Source: an uncultured Methylococcaceae bacterium (GTDB lineage Bacteria; Pseudomonadota; Gammaproteobacteria; Methylococcales; Methylomonadaceae). Taken from it: 48,512 nt of DNA. Where the stretch lies: assembly GCA_903944165.1 (NCBI GenBank), contig CAJAQT010000165.1, forward strand, positions 1 through 48,512. Direction: 5' to 3'. Position 1 is the first letter of the stretch; every line of letters starts with the position of its first letter. The position numbers and the translations under genes were made by a program. Shown piece by piece: positions 16,221 through 26,270 of the stretch. Below the pieces are notes generated by a model, which worked only from the letters and a program-made list of their open reading frames with translations, was not told the DNA's origin and ran no database searches.

Positions 16221-19200
16221 ATGATTCATCATTTCACACGCGCAACACGCCATGTAATTTTTTGGTCGCTTATGGTTATTGCTTTAGGCATTACGGGTAT
16301 TCGTTTAACCCTTATTGGCGTAGAGACTTTCAAAAGTGATTTAGCCACGCGCATCGGCAAGGAATTGGGCGCAGTTATTGATATTGGCAGTTTAAGTGCA
16401 CGCATGCGAAGGTTTAGTCCTGAATTAATCATAAAAGATGTACGGGTGCGCAGTACTGAGCAGAGTGTTTCCTCAGTTATCAGTCTTAAGGAATTACGCC
16501 TTGGCATTAATTTGTCACAATTATTGATAAATAAACAGTTAGCCTCGTCAGCATGGATAAGCTTTGTGGGCGCACATTTTACCGTGCAACAAAATGCTCA
16601 AAAAAACTGGCAGATACGTGGCTTAGCCAGCGGTAAGTCGCCGCCCTTATGGCTTTTTGATGTAGGTAAAATTGCTTTATTAGACAGTCATATTGAGGCT
16701 CAGTGGGGCGAACATGCAATTACCATTAAGCAGTTGCCAAAGGTCAATGTTGTCGTCATTAATCAAGCTGATCAGCATAAAATCAAGCTGTTAACTGAGC
16801 TTCCAGACAGTTATGGCAAGCAGCTTAGCATCGCCGCAGTCTTTAAAGGTAATCCCTTGCTTAATCCAGCACAGCTGAGCGGAAAGATTTATGTCCATGG
16901 TCAACACTTGCAGGCTGAGCTGTTGCAGTTGTTACCCGTCACCGCATTTCAGCAGTTAACGCAGGGTACGGGTGAAGTCAGCGTGTGGGGACACTGGCAG
17001 GCGGCAGAAGTGGTTGCGGTAACCATGCAAACCCAATGGCATGACTTAGCTTGGCAACCTTCAGTCAACACCATACGCCCGCTTAATTCTTTAGACACAC
17101 AATGGCATTGGCAACGTCAACCGCCGTCTACGGGTCAGGCAGGGTGGCACTGGCAAATGGCGATGCAACGTTGCCTGTTAACTGTGCTAGATGCTCAGCA
17201 GCAGCCTATAAACTTGCCTAATATTCGTTTTGTTATGCAAGGCGGGGGCGCTGAATACGCAAAGTTAGAGACGCTATCGTTAATGTTACCCCAGCTAGAT
17301 ATGCAAGCAGTGACGGCACTGAGTCCAGTGTTGGCGACATTGTTGCCAACAGCTCAGCAAGCTTGGGTGGGTTCTGAACTCAGTGGGCAGTTAAGCAATG
17401 TTGCCTTTAACGTGGATCAATCAAAAAAAACACTACAACTCAACGCAGATTTTGCTGGACTAACGTTAAACGCTATACATACTCAAGGCCTTGCTTTAGA
17501 AAATTGGACTGGGCATATTCAGGGCACCGAGCAGCAGGGGACTTTACGCTTAGCAAGTCATGACGCAACAGTGAGTGTGCCCGCAGTATTTCGTCAACCA
17601 TTACTCATAAAAGCACTGCTTGGCAGCTTTGAATGGCAGCAAACAGCAGAACAATGGCGCATCACAAGCAAGCCCTTGCAGCTTGATTTGCGTGGTGTGC
17701 AAACAGAAAATGCAGTGCGTTTGGTGTGGCAAAAGAAGGCAGAGCAGCCCTTTTTAGACTGGCGTATGCGTCTGCAAGCCGATGACGTTAGTCAGTTACG
17801 GTATTATTTTCCGCATAATGTGATTAAGCCCGTTGATCTTGAGTGGCTAGATCGGGCTTTTGTTAGCGGTAAAATCAGTCAAGGAAGCTTATCGTATTAT
17901 GGCAAACTTGGACAATTAGCTAATTTATCAGCCTATTATTTACCAGAACATGCTGTGGTTACTAAGCCATTACGGCGTCCAGAGCTTAGTCCAGACGCTA
18001 CCCGCCATGCCATTGTGCAGTCCGTAGAACAGCAAGATGGTGCCGTCTTTGAGGCACTTTTACAGGTGCGTGAATTAGTCTTAGATTATGCTCCACAGTG
18101 GCCGCAGCTTACTGATATCGAAGGCGAGGTTTTATTTTTGCAAGGGCGTATGGAAGTGGCGGCCACACACGGACATAGTTACCAGTTAACTGCGCATCAC
18201 ACTAAAGTAATTAACGAAGCCTTAGGCAAAAGTCCACGCTTATTAGTGCAGGGACAAATTGATGGACGTATTGCAGACGCACTTCTTTTTCTGCAAGCAA
18301 CACCTTTAAATGCAAGTATTGGTGGAGTGATTGAGGCGTTAATCCCACGCGGTAATACGCAGGTAAAGGTAGCGTTAAGTTTACCGCTGGCAAAAGGGCT
18401 CAAGCCTAAAGTAGAGGGTAGCGCAAGTTTAGAAAATGCCGACCTTATAATTAAAGCGATTGATTTACCGATTAAAAAAGTGACAGGCTTACTTAAATTT
18501 ACCGAACAGGGGATTTTTAGTGATCCCATACACGCGAATGTATTTAAGCATCCAACGCGTATTATTATTAACAATAAACCCAGTTTAACTGAAGTAAACA
18601 TGGCTGGAGAGGTGGAGCCACAGCTTATTAGTCAGCATTTTGGTTTGCCAGAAGTCAGTCTTGCCAAAGGCGTGCTGCATTATGATTTACGTTTAGTATT
18701 ACCAGAAACGTCGTTACCTACCACGTCAGATACGCCACGGCTTGCTGTGCAGATTGCCAGTGATTTAACGGGCGTAGCCTTACAATTACCCAATGGTTTA
18801 GGTAAAACAGCAACTGAAGCTACGCCTTTAATGCTGAGTTTTGATTTAACCGACACCCATTTATTGCCAATTGAGGTAAGTTATACGCAGCGTTTTAACG
18901 CCCACATTCGTTACAATACAGCAACACATCAGCTTAATTCTGGACATATTCTCATTGGTAAAGGCGAGGCAAAGCGAGACGTCTTAACAGGCATTACCCT
19001 TGAGCTTCGCCAAGAGCAGTTAAACTTAAAAGAGTGGTTAATGTGGCCGCATTCAGAAGACAATAATGCCGCACTTAGCTTTAATGAAATACACATTAAC
19101 AGCCCACAGGCATCGTGGGGAAATGCACACTTAGGCCATCTTGATATTCGTTTATTGCCTTCTGCTAAAGTTTGGTCAGGCAGCATTGAAAGCAAGTTTG

Positions 19201-20219
19201 CACGCGGTACTATTCATATTCCCGTGCCCCAAGAGCGTATTACCTTAAATTTAGATTTTTTAGATTTTTCAATACTAAAAAATCTAGCCTTAGCAGATGA
19301 CACAGCCGTGGCACACATACCTACCAATAATAACGACAAGCCAACGTTGCCCGAGCAATGGCCGTTGTTAAGCATGACCAGTCAACAAACGGTCTGGGAT
19401 AAGGTTGAATTAGGTACGTTAACTATTCAGACGCAGCGCATTCCACAGGGGTTGCAATTATCTCATTTTGAATTAACGGGCTTAGTAGAAAAACTTAATT
19501 TATCAGGTCGTTGGCAACACCAGCAAAACTTTACAAAAACAGAAATACAAGGACATTTAAGTGTATTAAATGCCGGCTCATTATTTAGTCAATTAAAATT
19601 AACCGATGATTTCGTGGAAACCAGTGGAAAAATTGATTTTTCCTTGCATTGGCCTGCCGCACCATATCAATTTTCTTTGGCGGCACTGCAAGGTGAGATA
19701 GCGTTACGTTTTAACGAGGGTCGTATTTTAAGTATTGAACCAGGTATGGGACGGGCGTTAGGCATGTTAGCCATGGCGCAATGGTTGAAACGCTTGCAAT
19801 TGGATTTTCGTGATGTTTATCAACAAGGCTTAACGTTTAATTCTATCCAAGGTGATTTTATTTTGTCAGAAGGTAAGGCGAGCAGCCAAAATTTAGTGAT
19901 AGATGCGATACCTGCCAACATAAGTTTACAAGGCGATATTAATTTAGTAACTAAAACCCTAGAGCAAAGCGTACACGTTGCCCCCAAAGGGGCCGATGCG
20001 TTGCCCATTGCCGGGCCAATTATGGACAAGTTAACCACGGTGATTGCCACGACCTTAACGGGGGAAGCGCAAAACGATTTTTTATTGGGAACACAATACC
20101 GATTATTTGGTAACTGGCACGATGTGCAAGTGCAGTCAGTACATGAAAATGAAGGTTTAATACCAAAATTAGGAACGCAAATGAATGCTTTTCCGTGGTT
20201 GCTTGCGCCACAGAAATAA
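16221..20219 (+). CDS. yhdP: YhdP-family AsmA-like inter-membrane lipid transport protein
   Basis: The product is 1332 residues, in the range of E. coli YhdP (1266). One N-terminal inner-membrane helix lies at about 12-32 (VIFWSLMVIALGITGIRLTL). A very long beta-rich periplasmic body follows, with the DUF3971 and AsmA-like C-terminal parts (GSLFSQLKLTDDFVETSGKIDFSLHWP; RILSIEPGMGRALGML; IDAIPANISLQGDINL). In E. coli YhdP, with TamB and YdbH, forms a bridge that moves phospholipid to the outer membrane. The order rng-yhdP is conserved. Its start codon lies only 22 bases after the end of the inverted-repeat element, so its promoter or leader probably lies inside or upstream of that element. Confidence 0.92.
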   Translation: MIHHFTRATRHVIFWSLMVIALGITGIRLTLIGVETFKSDLATRIGKELGAVIDIGSLSARMRRFSPELIIKDVRVRSTEQSVSSVISLKELRLGINLSQLLINKQLASSAWISFVGAHFTVQQNAQKNWQIRGLASGKSPPLWLFDVGKIALLDSHIEAQWGEHAITIKQLPKVNVVVINQADQHKIKLLTELPDSYGKQLSIAAVFKGNPLLNPAQLSGKIYVHGQHLQAELLQLLPVTAFQQLTQGTGEVSVWGHWQAAEVVAVTMQTQWHDLAWQPSVNTIRPLNSLDTQWHWQRQPPSTGQAGWHWQMAMQRCLLTVLDAQQQPINLPNIRFVMQGGGAEYAKLETLSLMLPQLDMQAVTALSPVLATLLPTAQQAWVGSELSGQLSNVAFNVDQSKKTLQLNADFAGLTLNAIHTQGLALENWTGHIQGTEQQGTLRLASHDATVSVPAVFRQPLLIKALLGSFEWQQTAEQWRITSKPLQLDLRGVQTENAVRLVWQKKAEQPFLDWRMRLQADDVSQLRYYFPHNVIKPVDLEWLDRAFVSGKISQGSLSYYGKLGQLANLSAYYLPEHAVVTKPLRRPELSPDATRHAIVQSVEQQDGAVFEALLQVRELVLDYAPQWPQLTDIEGEVLFLQGRMEVAATHGHSYQLTAHHTKVINEALGKSPRLLVQGQIDGRIADALLFLQATPLNASIGGVIEALIPRGNTQVKVALSLPLAKGLKPKVEGSASLENADLIIKAIDLPIKKVTGLLKFTEQGIFSDPIHANVFKHPTRIIINNKPSLTEVNMAGEVEPQLISQHFGLPEVSLAKGVLHYDLRLVLPETSLPTTSDTPRLAVQIASDLTGVALQLPNGLGKTATEATPLMLSFDLTDTHLLPIEVSYTQRFNAHIRYNTATHQLNSGHILIGKGEAKRDVLTGITLELRQEQLNLKEWLMWPHSEDNNAALSFNEIHINSPQASWGNAHLGHLDIRLLPSAKVWSGSIESKFARGTIHIPVPQERITLNLDFLDFSILKNLALADDTAVAHIPTNNNDKPTLPEQWPLLSMTSQQTVWDKVELGTLTIQTQRIPQGLQLSHFELTGLVEKLNLSGRWQHQQNFTKTEIQGHLSVLNAGSLFSQLKLTDDFVETSGKIDFSLHWPAAPYQFSLAALQGEIALRFNEGRILSIEPGMGRALGMLAMAQWLKRLQLDFRDVYQQGLTFNSIQGDFILSEGKASSQNLVIDAIPANISLQGDINLVTKTLEQSVHVAPKGADALPIAGPIMDKLTTVIATTLTGEAQNDFLLGTQYRLFGNWHDVQVQSVHENEGLIPKLGTQMNAFPWLLAPQK

Positions 20220-20394
20220 CCTCACTAAGTAATCGAGCAATAGTTCTTTAGCCCAAGAGAAAGCGATGGATAGTATAGTTAATGTTAGAACTAGGTAGAG
20301 TCAATAATCAGTTGTTTATATGGGTGAGTATACTAATAAGCAGCGCGTCATTAATTTATTAAATGAGCCAATAATTAACGTAGGAGAGTGTGTA

Positions 20395-22203
20395 GTGTTA
20401 AATAATATGAAGATTAGTATAAAACTATTGCTGTTGATGGGGTTAATGGCAATGCTTTTAGTTGGTGTAGGTGTTTCGGGTTTAATGAGTATGGCAGAGA
20501 GTAATGCCAGTTTGGAAACAGTGTATTCTGATCGAGTAGTACCGTTACGTGATTTAAAAATAATAGCTGATATGTATGCCGTTAATATTGTTGATACGTC
20601 TCATAAAGTACGTAATGGTAATTTAACGTGGGCTGAAGGGCGCGCAGCCGTTGATGACGCAGAACAAATTATTGCGCAAAAATGGCATGCCTATATCGCT
20701 ACAAAAATGAAACCAGAAGAACAAAAAATTATTGAAGAAATTGAACCCATGATGAAATCAAATCAAGTTCATTTGAATCAATTAAAAACAATTTTACAGC
20801 GTGAAAATAAAGATGAAATAAGTAGTTTTACGGTCAATCAACTTTATCAAGTTATTGATCCTATCGGAGCTAAATTTGCTGATTTAATCAATATTCAGAT
20901 TGCCGTGGCAAAACAGGAATATGACATTGCCACCGAGCGTTATCAAACAACCAGAATATGGCGCACCACCATTATTAGCTTGGGTTTGCTGTTTGGTTTT
21001 ATCTTAGCGTATTGGATTATTCGTTCGGTTACGCAGCCTATCAAACTCATGCAAACTGTTTTATCTGAAATAGAGCGTACGGGTGATTTTTCCAAGCAAG
21101 TTGCGTATCAATCGACTGATGAAGTGGGACAAACAGCGCTTGCTTTCAATAGCATGATGACAACATTGCAGCATGTGTTAGGCGATACCAATAAAGTCAT
21201 GAATGCCATGAAGCAAGGTGACTTTAGTCAGCGTATAGATGTGCAGGCGACGGGTGATTTAGCGCTCTTGAAAGATACTGTAGATAAAGTAATGCAAGGC
21301 ACGCAAAACATGTTAGATGATATTGGTCATGTTATGTCTAATGTTGCCATGGGTGATTTAACTCAACGTGTCCACACCGAAGGGTATGGTGATTTGTTAC
21401 GATTAAAAGATAATATTAATAAATCCTTAGAATCATTAAGTAAATCAATGCAAACGATTAACATAAACACCCGTCAAGTAGCGGCTGCGGCAAGTGAATC
21501 CAGTGCTGCGATTGGACAAATCAGCGATGGTGCGCAAAATCAAATGCACGCAATTAATCAAGTGGCGAGTGCCGTCAGACAAACCGCGACTTCGGTGTCC
21601 GATGTGGCAAGTAATACTGAGGCGGCAAGTAAAAAATCTCAAGAATCTGTAGCGATTGTGCGTAATGGCAAGATTAAAATGGAGCACATGGTTGATGTCG
21701 TTAATAAACTTGCCGCCAATTCAGAAAAAATTAATAAAATCACCGAGGTAATTGAAAAAATTGCCAATAAAACCAATCTATTAAGTTTAAACGCCGCCAT
21801 TGAAGCCGCGCGTGCAGGCGAGCATGGCAAAGGTTTTGCTGTCGTTGCAGAGGAAGTCGGTAAATTAGCAGCAAACAGCGCCGAGAGTACCCAAGAAATT
21901 GCCTTATTGGTGCAACAAGCGGTAAGTGAAACCAATCGTGCGGTTGCTACGGTGCAAGAAGTAAGTAATGACATGAGTCTTATTGAAGCAGGTTCAGTGC
22001 AAGCAGATGCCATGTTGCAACGGATTTCAGCTGCCTTAGAAGAGCAAAGTGCGGCGGTTCATGAAATAAATGCCAACGTAGCCAATCTAAATAAAATTGC
22101 TGAAAACAATGCGACGGCCTCTGAAGAAATTACCGCCACTGTTGTGGATTTATCACGTATTGCAGACAACACGCGTCGTGAAGTCGAGCGTTTTAAAATT
22201 TAA
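20395..22203 (+). CDS. Methyl-accepting chemotaxis protein with periplasmic helical sensor and several HAMP-like segments
   Basis: The product is 602 residues from GTG 20395. I chose this start because AGGAGA at 20382-20387 is well spaced; an upstream in-frame ATG at 20320 would add 25 residues without a ribosome-binding site. TM1 lies at about 8-30, a helical periplasmic domain of four-helix-bundle type at 31-190 and TM2 at about 191-211. A HAMP domain follows, then two more HAMP-like segments ([16 protein letters not shown] and [16 protein letters not shown]). The signalling hairpin tip is [18 protein letters not shown] at about 460-478. There is no C-terminal pentapeptide tether. It is an inner-membrane receptor for an unknown ligand. 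Its signalling half is closely similar to that of the next receptor, pointing to duplication. A 13-bp hairpin follows the gene. Confidence 0.93.
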   Translation: MLNNMKISIKLLLLMGLMAMLLVGVGVSGLMSMAESNASLETVYSDRVVPLRDLKIIADMYAVNIVDTSHKVRNGNLTWAEGRAAVDDAEQIIAQKWHAYIATKMKPEEQKIIEEIEPMMKSNQVHLNQLKTILQRENKDEISSFTVNQLYQVIDPIGAKFADLINIQIAVAKQEYDIATERYQTTRIWRTTIISLGLLFGFILAYWIIRSVTQPIKLMQTVLSEIERTGDFSKQVAYQSTDEVGQTALAFNSMMTTLQHVLGDTNKVMNAMKQGDFSQRIDVQATGDLALLKDTVDKVMQGTQNMLDDIGHVMSNVAMGDLTQRVHTEGYGDLLRLKDNINKSLESLSKSMQTININTRQVAAAASESSAAIGQISDGAQNQMHAINQVASAVRQTATSVSDVASNTEAASKKSQESVAIVRNGKIKMEHMVDVVNKLAANSEKINKITEVIEKIANKTNLLSLNAAIEAARAGEHGKGFAVVAEEVGKLAANSAESTQEIALLVQQAVSETNRAVATVQEVSNDMSLIEAGSVQADAMLQRISAALEEQSAAVHEINANVANLNKIAENNATASEEITATVVDLSRIADNTRREVERFKI

Positions 22204-22274
22204 TATCGCGTAGATTGATGCTTTATGGTGTTGCGTCATTGTCCACCGTTAAGTGTGTTTTAGAATGCGGGACG

Positions 22275-22307
22275 TGACTTTAACCACGATAAGTGTGGTT
22301 GAAGTCA
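22275..22307. terminator. Hairpin downstream of first chemoreceptor gene
   Basis: TGACTTTAACCAC (22275-22287) pairs with GTGGTTGAAGTCA (22295-22307), with one T-G wobble and a 7-base loop. There is no proper T tract, so termination is possible but not certain. Confidence 0.4.
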
Positions 22308-22390
22308 ATCTCGCTGTCTGTATTTATTGGTAATGCGGTAAAATAACTATTTATTATGTGGAATTAAAGTGAAGGTAAAGAGTTATTTCT

Positions 22391-22512
22391 ATCGCAAGGA
22401 TTCAATTCCCCTCATTCGACTAACTCATGACAGGCTTATTCCCCCTTTTTCACAGTGGGAAGTCTATGCTTACATCATTAGTTTGGCAGGGGTCTGAATA
22501 ATTATTTTCTAC
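22391..22512 (-). repeat. Uninterrupted copy of the dispersed C5/G5 repeat
   Basis: On the minus strand it reads AATTATTCAGACCCCTGCCA, then GTAAGCATAGACTTCCC, GTGAAAAAGGGGG, GCCTGTCATGAG and TCGAATGAGGGG. It is the uninterrupted form of the repeat at 13.03-13.35 kb and lies in the 482-base gap between the two chemoreceptor genes. Confidence 0.7.
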
Positions 22513-22584
22513 CTTGGTGTTATTTAGTGTATTAATCGGGTTCTCATAAACATTTTTAATTAAATCAAACTGAAAGGTATTTAC

Positions 22585-22689
22585 ATGCAAGTTAATCAAG
22601 TAATAGTGATTGCAGGGGCATCATTTTTAGTAAGCAATGCTGACGTAGCAGTGGCTACTTATTTAGTATTCAGTGGAGATGAACGATGA
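22585..22689 (+). CDS. Putative 34-residue leader peptide coupled to chemoreceptor gene
   Basis: ATG 22585 is preceded by AAAGG (22572-22576). The frame encodes a small, mostly hydrophobic peptide ([20 protein letters not shown] and 14 more residues). It ends in a TGA that overlaps the next ATG as ATGA at 22686-22689. No family is recognised. The overlap suggests it could tune translation of the following receptor gene. It may be a chance frame. Confidence 0.35.
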   Translation: MQVNQVIVIAGASFLVSNADVAVATYLVFSGDER

Positions 22690-24626
22690 GAGTTAATTTG
22701 CCCGTAACGCAAGTGGAACAATTTTTTGCTAGCAATGAAATTTTAGTGTCAGAAACTGATCCCAGTAGTGTCATTAAAACTGCCAATGCGGCTTTTTGTA
22801 AGATAGCTGGCTTTACTGAAGAAGAATTGGTAGGTAAAACGCATAATGTAGTGCGTCACCCTGATATGCCAATCGAAGCCTTTGCTGACATGTGGCGGAC
22901 GATTAAAGCAGGTAAACAATGGTACGGAATGGTAAAAAATCGTTGTGAAAATGGCGATTATTATTGGGTGAAAGCCACTGTTACGCCAGTTTATGAAGGT
23001 ACTAATTTATTAGGCTATCGTTCGGTGCGTAAACAGCCCGCGCGAGATGAAGTGATGGCGGCAGAGCGTCTGTATCAGCGCCTAAAAAATGGTGAAAAGA
23101 TTACTTTAGATACTTTAGCCGAGCGTCGACAAGCAGCGGGGGTGTTAGGACGTTTTCCGTTGGCGTTGCGTTGGTGGGCGCCACAAGTGCTCTCAGCATT
23201 GGGCGTGGGAAGTATTGCTTTGATGGCAATGTCTGAGGTTAATCAAGATGTTCTGATTGCCTGCACTGGGCTTGCCATCGTGGTGCCGCTGCTATTAACA
23301 GCCTGGACGGGAGCTCAGACCACGAGGGTGCTGCAAAAAATAGAAAAAAGCATACAACGTTTCGATAACGGAGAGATTTCTGCTCGTATTGATTACTATG
23401 GCGATGATGAATTAGGCAAAATTAGTCAGCTATTTAATCGTAGTGCGGACATGGTGGAAACCTCATTAGGTGATATTTCTCAAAGCGTATCAGCAATGGC
23501 CGCAGGTGATTTTAGTCGGCGCGTGGTTGCCACCATGAATGGTGATTTTAATACAGTAAAAACTTCTGTTAACAGTAGTGTTGAAAGTATCAAAATTACC
23601 ATGAATGCTTTAAACGAACTGATGGCGGCTTTATCACAGGGTACGTTTGATGGTCATGTGAATGTTAATGTGAGTGGTGACTATAAATTAGCTTTGGATA
23701 ATTCATTATTGGCGATGCGTTCATTACAACAGATGATAGATGAAATAGGGAAGGTAATGAATGCTGTGGCTCAAGGTGATTTAACTCAACGTGTGTTGGC
23801 TGAAGGGCAAGGTGACTTATCAACGTTAAAAGATAATATTAATGTATCTTTAGAGGGCTTGGTACAAGCGATGCGTTTAATAAATGATAATACTCGTCAA
23901 GTTGCCTCAGCCGCTAATCAATCAAGTTCTGCAATTGGGCAAATTAGTGATGGTGCTCAAAATCAAATGCACGCAATTAGTCAAGTTGCCACTGCGGTTA
24001 GGCAAACCGCCACTTCTGTTACTGATGTAGCAAGTAATACGGAAGCAGCAAGTAAAAATTCACAAGAGTCGGTGGGCATTGTGCGTGATGGCAAATTAAA
24101 GATGGAACGTATGGTGGATGTGGTAAATAGCATTGCCGTTAATTCTGAAAAGATTAACAAAATCACTGAAGTTATTGAAAAAATCGCTAATAAAACCAAT
24201 TTATTAAGCTTGAATGCGGCGATTGAAGCGGCGCGTGCAGGCGAGCATGGACGTGGTTTTGCCGTGGTCGCAGAAGAGGTGGGTAAATTAGCTGCGAGCA
24301 GTGCAGAAAGTACCCAAGAAATTGCTCATTTAGTTCAACAAGCCGTCACTGATGCTAATCGTGCTGTGGCATCGGTAAGGGAGGTTAGTGTTGATATGGA
24401 TCGTATTGAACAGGGAGCTGTGCAAACAGAGGGGATGTTGCAACGCATCTCCGCTGCTTTAGAAGAGCAAAGTGCGGCGGTTCATCAAATTAATGCCAAT
24501 GTGGCTAATTTAAATAAAATTGCAGAAAACAATGCGGCCGCCTCTGAGCAAATCACTGCGACTGTCATTGAACTTTCAAGAATTGCTGATACGACGCGCA
24601 AAGAAGTTGATAAGTTTCGCGTGTAA
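22686..24626 (+). CDS. PAS-containing chemoreceptor (Aer-like)
   Basis: The product is 646 residues. The N-terminal cytoplasmic PAS domain (about 12-118) has the Aer-type sequence [25 protein letters not shown], then Trp70 in [20 protein letters not shown] and [13 protein letters not shown]. Aer relatives bind FAD there and sense redox or oxygen. Two adjacent membrane helices (about 165-182 and 187-207) form a hairpin without a real periplasmic domain. HAMP and further HAMP-like segments follow, then the signalling tip ([20 protein letters not shown]). The start at 22686 has GGAG at 22675-22678. An energy or redox taxis role is an inference from the domain order. The signalling domain is a close paralogue of the preceding receptor. 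Confidence 0.92.
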   Translation: MRVNLPVTQVEQFFASNEILVSETDPSSVIKTANAAFCKIAGFTEEELVGKTHNVVRHPDMPIEAFADMWRTIKAGKQWYGMVKNRCENGDYYWVKATVTPVYEGTNLLGYRSVRKQPARDEVMAAERLYQRLKNGEKITLDTLAERRQAAGVLGRFPLALRWWAPQVLSALGVGSIALMAMSEVNQDVLIACTGLAIVVPLLLTAWTGAQTTRVLQKIEKSIQRFDNGEISARIDYYGDDELGKISQLFNRSADMVETSLGDISQSVSAMAAGDFSRRVVATMNGDFNTVKTSVNSSVESIKITMNALNELMAALSQGTFDGHVNVNVSGDYKLALDNSLLAMRSLQQMIDEIGKVMNAVAQGDLTQRVLAEGQGDLSTLKDNINVSLEGLVQAMRLINDNTRQVASAANQSSSAIGQISDGAQNQMHAISQVATAVRQTATSVTDVASNTEAASKNSQESVGIVRDGKLKMERMVDVVNSIAVNSEKINKITEVIEKIANKTNLLSLNAAIEAARAGEHGRGFAVVAEEVGKLAASSAESTQEIAHLVQQAVTDANRAVASVREVSVDMDRIEQGAVQTEGMLQRISAALEEQSAAVHQINANVANLNKIAENNAAASEQITATVIELSRIADTTRKEVDKFRV

Positions 24627-24699
24627 GCGAGTGGTTATTGTTTAGACCTATTTATTAGGCAATTAAACGCTGTGTAAGAAGCAGCATTAGGGGGTAAAA

Positions 24700-25194
24700 A
24701 TGTTTGAAAACAACGTATTTGATGACTGGCTAGACACTAAAGCTAAGGCAATTATTGTTGCCATGGGTGAAGGCAAAGCGTTGTTGCCAGAAGAAATGAT
24801 GGTGCTGGTGCTCAAAGCCCAAACCAATCATTTTAATCATTTAGATATTGACTTGCGCCAAGATATGCAAGACTTGCGTATAGATTTAACACAAGACATG
24901 AAAAACTTGCGTACAGATTTGACACAAGACATGCAAAACTTGCGCACAGATTTGACGCAAGACATGCAAAGATTACGCACCGATTTAACACAAGACATGA
25001 AAAACTTGCGTATAGATATGGATAAACGTTTCGAGCAAGTGGATAAACGTTTTGAGCAAGTAGATAAACGTTTTGAGCAAGTAGATAAACGTTTTGAGCA
25101 GGTTATTTCACGTATGGATAGCTTCATGATATGGTCATTTGCTACGACCTTAACGGCAGCAGGGATTGTGATTGCTTCGATTAAATTCTTGTGA
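24700..25194 (+). CDS. Coiled-coil protein with 11- and 7-residue repeats and a C-terminal membrane anchor
   Basis: The product is 164 residues. A short globular N-terminus (1-45) is followed by five near-identical 11-residue repeats of the type DLTQDMKNLRT (51-105). Four 7-residue repeats DKRFEQV (108-135) come next, and one membrane helix (about 142-163, FMIWSFATTLTAAGIVIASI) ends the protein. Eleven-residue periodicity suits a right-handed or straight coil and seven-residue a left-handed one, so the rod likely changes pitch. The start has GGGGG at 24690-24694. It lies between a chemoreceptor gene and cheR on the same strand, so a role in arranging the receptor array is possible but inferred. 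No function is known to me for it. Confidence 0.75.
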   Translation: MFENNVFDDWLDTKAKAIIVAMGEGKALLPEEMMVLVLKAQTNHFNHLDIDLRQDMQDLRIDLTQDMKNLRTDLTQDMQNLRTDLTQDMQRLRTDLTQDMKNLRIDMDKRFEQVDKRFEQVDKRFEQVDKRFEQVISRMDSFMIWSFATTLTAAGIVIASIKFL

Positions 25195-25252
25195 AGTTAC
25201 CTTGAATTCCCATTCATGTTAAACAACGTGTGTTCATCTTTTTAGGTGTGTT

Positions 25253-26170
25253 ATGACCAATTTAGTTATTTCCTGTTTACCCGGTGTGTTAGGTAAGCAA
25301 GGCTACATTAATCGATTAATGACCTTAGTCGAAGAGCGCTTTGGTATTCATCCCTCGCAACAAGTGCAACGAAAATTAGAGCGTATTTTAGATGTTTTGC
25401 CTGATGAAGCATTGTCAGAGTGGGTAAATCAACTGATTGCATTGCCTGCTACAGACAATGAATGGTTGTCTTTGGTGGAAAGCTTAACTGTGCATGAAAC
25501 CTATTTTTTTCGTGACAAACCCATGATGACAATGTTGAGGGAAGATATTTTGCCAAGCTTGATTAATACTAAAATTAGTCAGCATAGCCATCACATTAGA
25601 ATTTGGTCAGCAGGCTGTTCAACAGGTGAAGAAACCTACAATATCGCTATGTTAATTTTAGAGATTTTGTTGGCTAAAGGTGAGGCAGTTTGGCAAACAA
25701 GTGGTGCGGTCGTTACACGACCCTGTTGGCAGATTGAAATTTTAGGCACCGATGTGTCGCGTCAAGTCGTGCGCTCCGCCAAAGAAGGTATTTATGCTAA
25801 TTTTGGCATGGGTGCTTTTCGTGATATGACCACAGACTATTGGAAGTATTTTGAAAAACATACCAATGTTAATCAAGGGTTAGTGGGAGTGGATTATTTT
25901 CAGGTGCATTCAAGTTTGAAACGCTTTGTGAGTTTTAGGCAGCATAATTTATTGGCGCATTTGCCGCCTGAGACTAATTTTGATTTAGTGATTTGCAGAA
26001 ATGTGATGATTTATTTTCAAGTAGAAACTAAACGGCAAGTGCAAGAGTTGTTTTATCGTGCCTTAGATCCTAATGGTGTGTTAATTTTAGGCGGAACTGA
26101 TGAACAGTTTTGGCCAGAACGCTATGAACGTCAGTTTGGTCGTGGTGGTTGTTGGTATGTAAGAAAATAA
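25253..26170 (+). CDS. cheR: CheR-type chemoreceptor glutamate methyltransferase
   Basis: The product is 305 residues. The N-terminal helical domain is followed by HETYFFRD (81-88), the SAM-binding SAGCSTGEE (119-127), ILGTDVSRQVVRSAKEGIY and FDLVICRNVMIYF near 240-252. All of these are CheR hallmarks. It methylates glutamates on the receptor signalling helices using S-adenosylmethionine and opposes CheB, encoded downstream at 28.6 kb. There is no TPR extension. Lack of a pentapeptide on either receptor means it should reach receptors without tethering. Confidence 0.94.
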   Translation: MTNLVISCLPGVLGKQGYINRLMTLVEERFGIHPSQQVQRKLERILDVLPDEALSEWVNQLIALPATDNEWLSLVESLTVHETYFFRDKPMMTMLREDILPSLINTKISQHSHHIRIWSAGCSTGEETYNIAMLILEILLAKGEAVWQTSGAVVTRPCWQIEILGTDVSRQVVRSAKEGIYANFGMGAFRDMTTDYWKYFEKHTNVNQGLVGVDYFQVHSSLKRFVSFRQHNLLAHLPPETNFDLVICRNVMIYFQVETKRQVQELFYRALDPNGVLILGGTDEQFWPERYERQFGRGGCWYVRK

Positions 26171-26270
26171 GGCGAAATACCCGCCTATGATTTTCAATGC
26201 CACGTATAAGGTAATGTGCTAGGTCTGTTTACATATTTAGGTACTTAACGCTACATACAAGAAGAACATA

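Noticed and set aside
20320-20394. Upstream ATG start for the first chemoreceptor
   Set aside because: It has no ribosome-binding site, and the GTG at 20395 is preceded by a good one and gives a normal receptor N-terminus.
24850-25090. Tandem 33-bp and 21-bp repeats as a minisatellite
   Set aside because: They are explained by the coiled-coil repeats of the protein at 24700-25194. Open frames on the opposite strand are only mirrors of these repeats.
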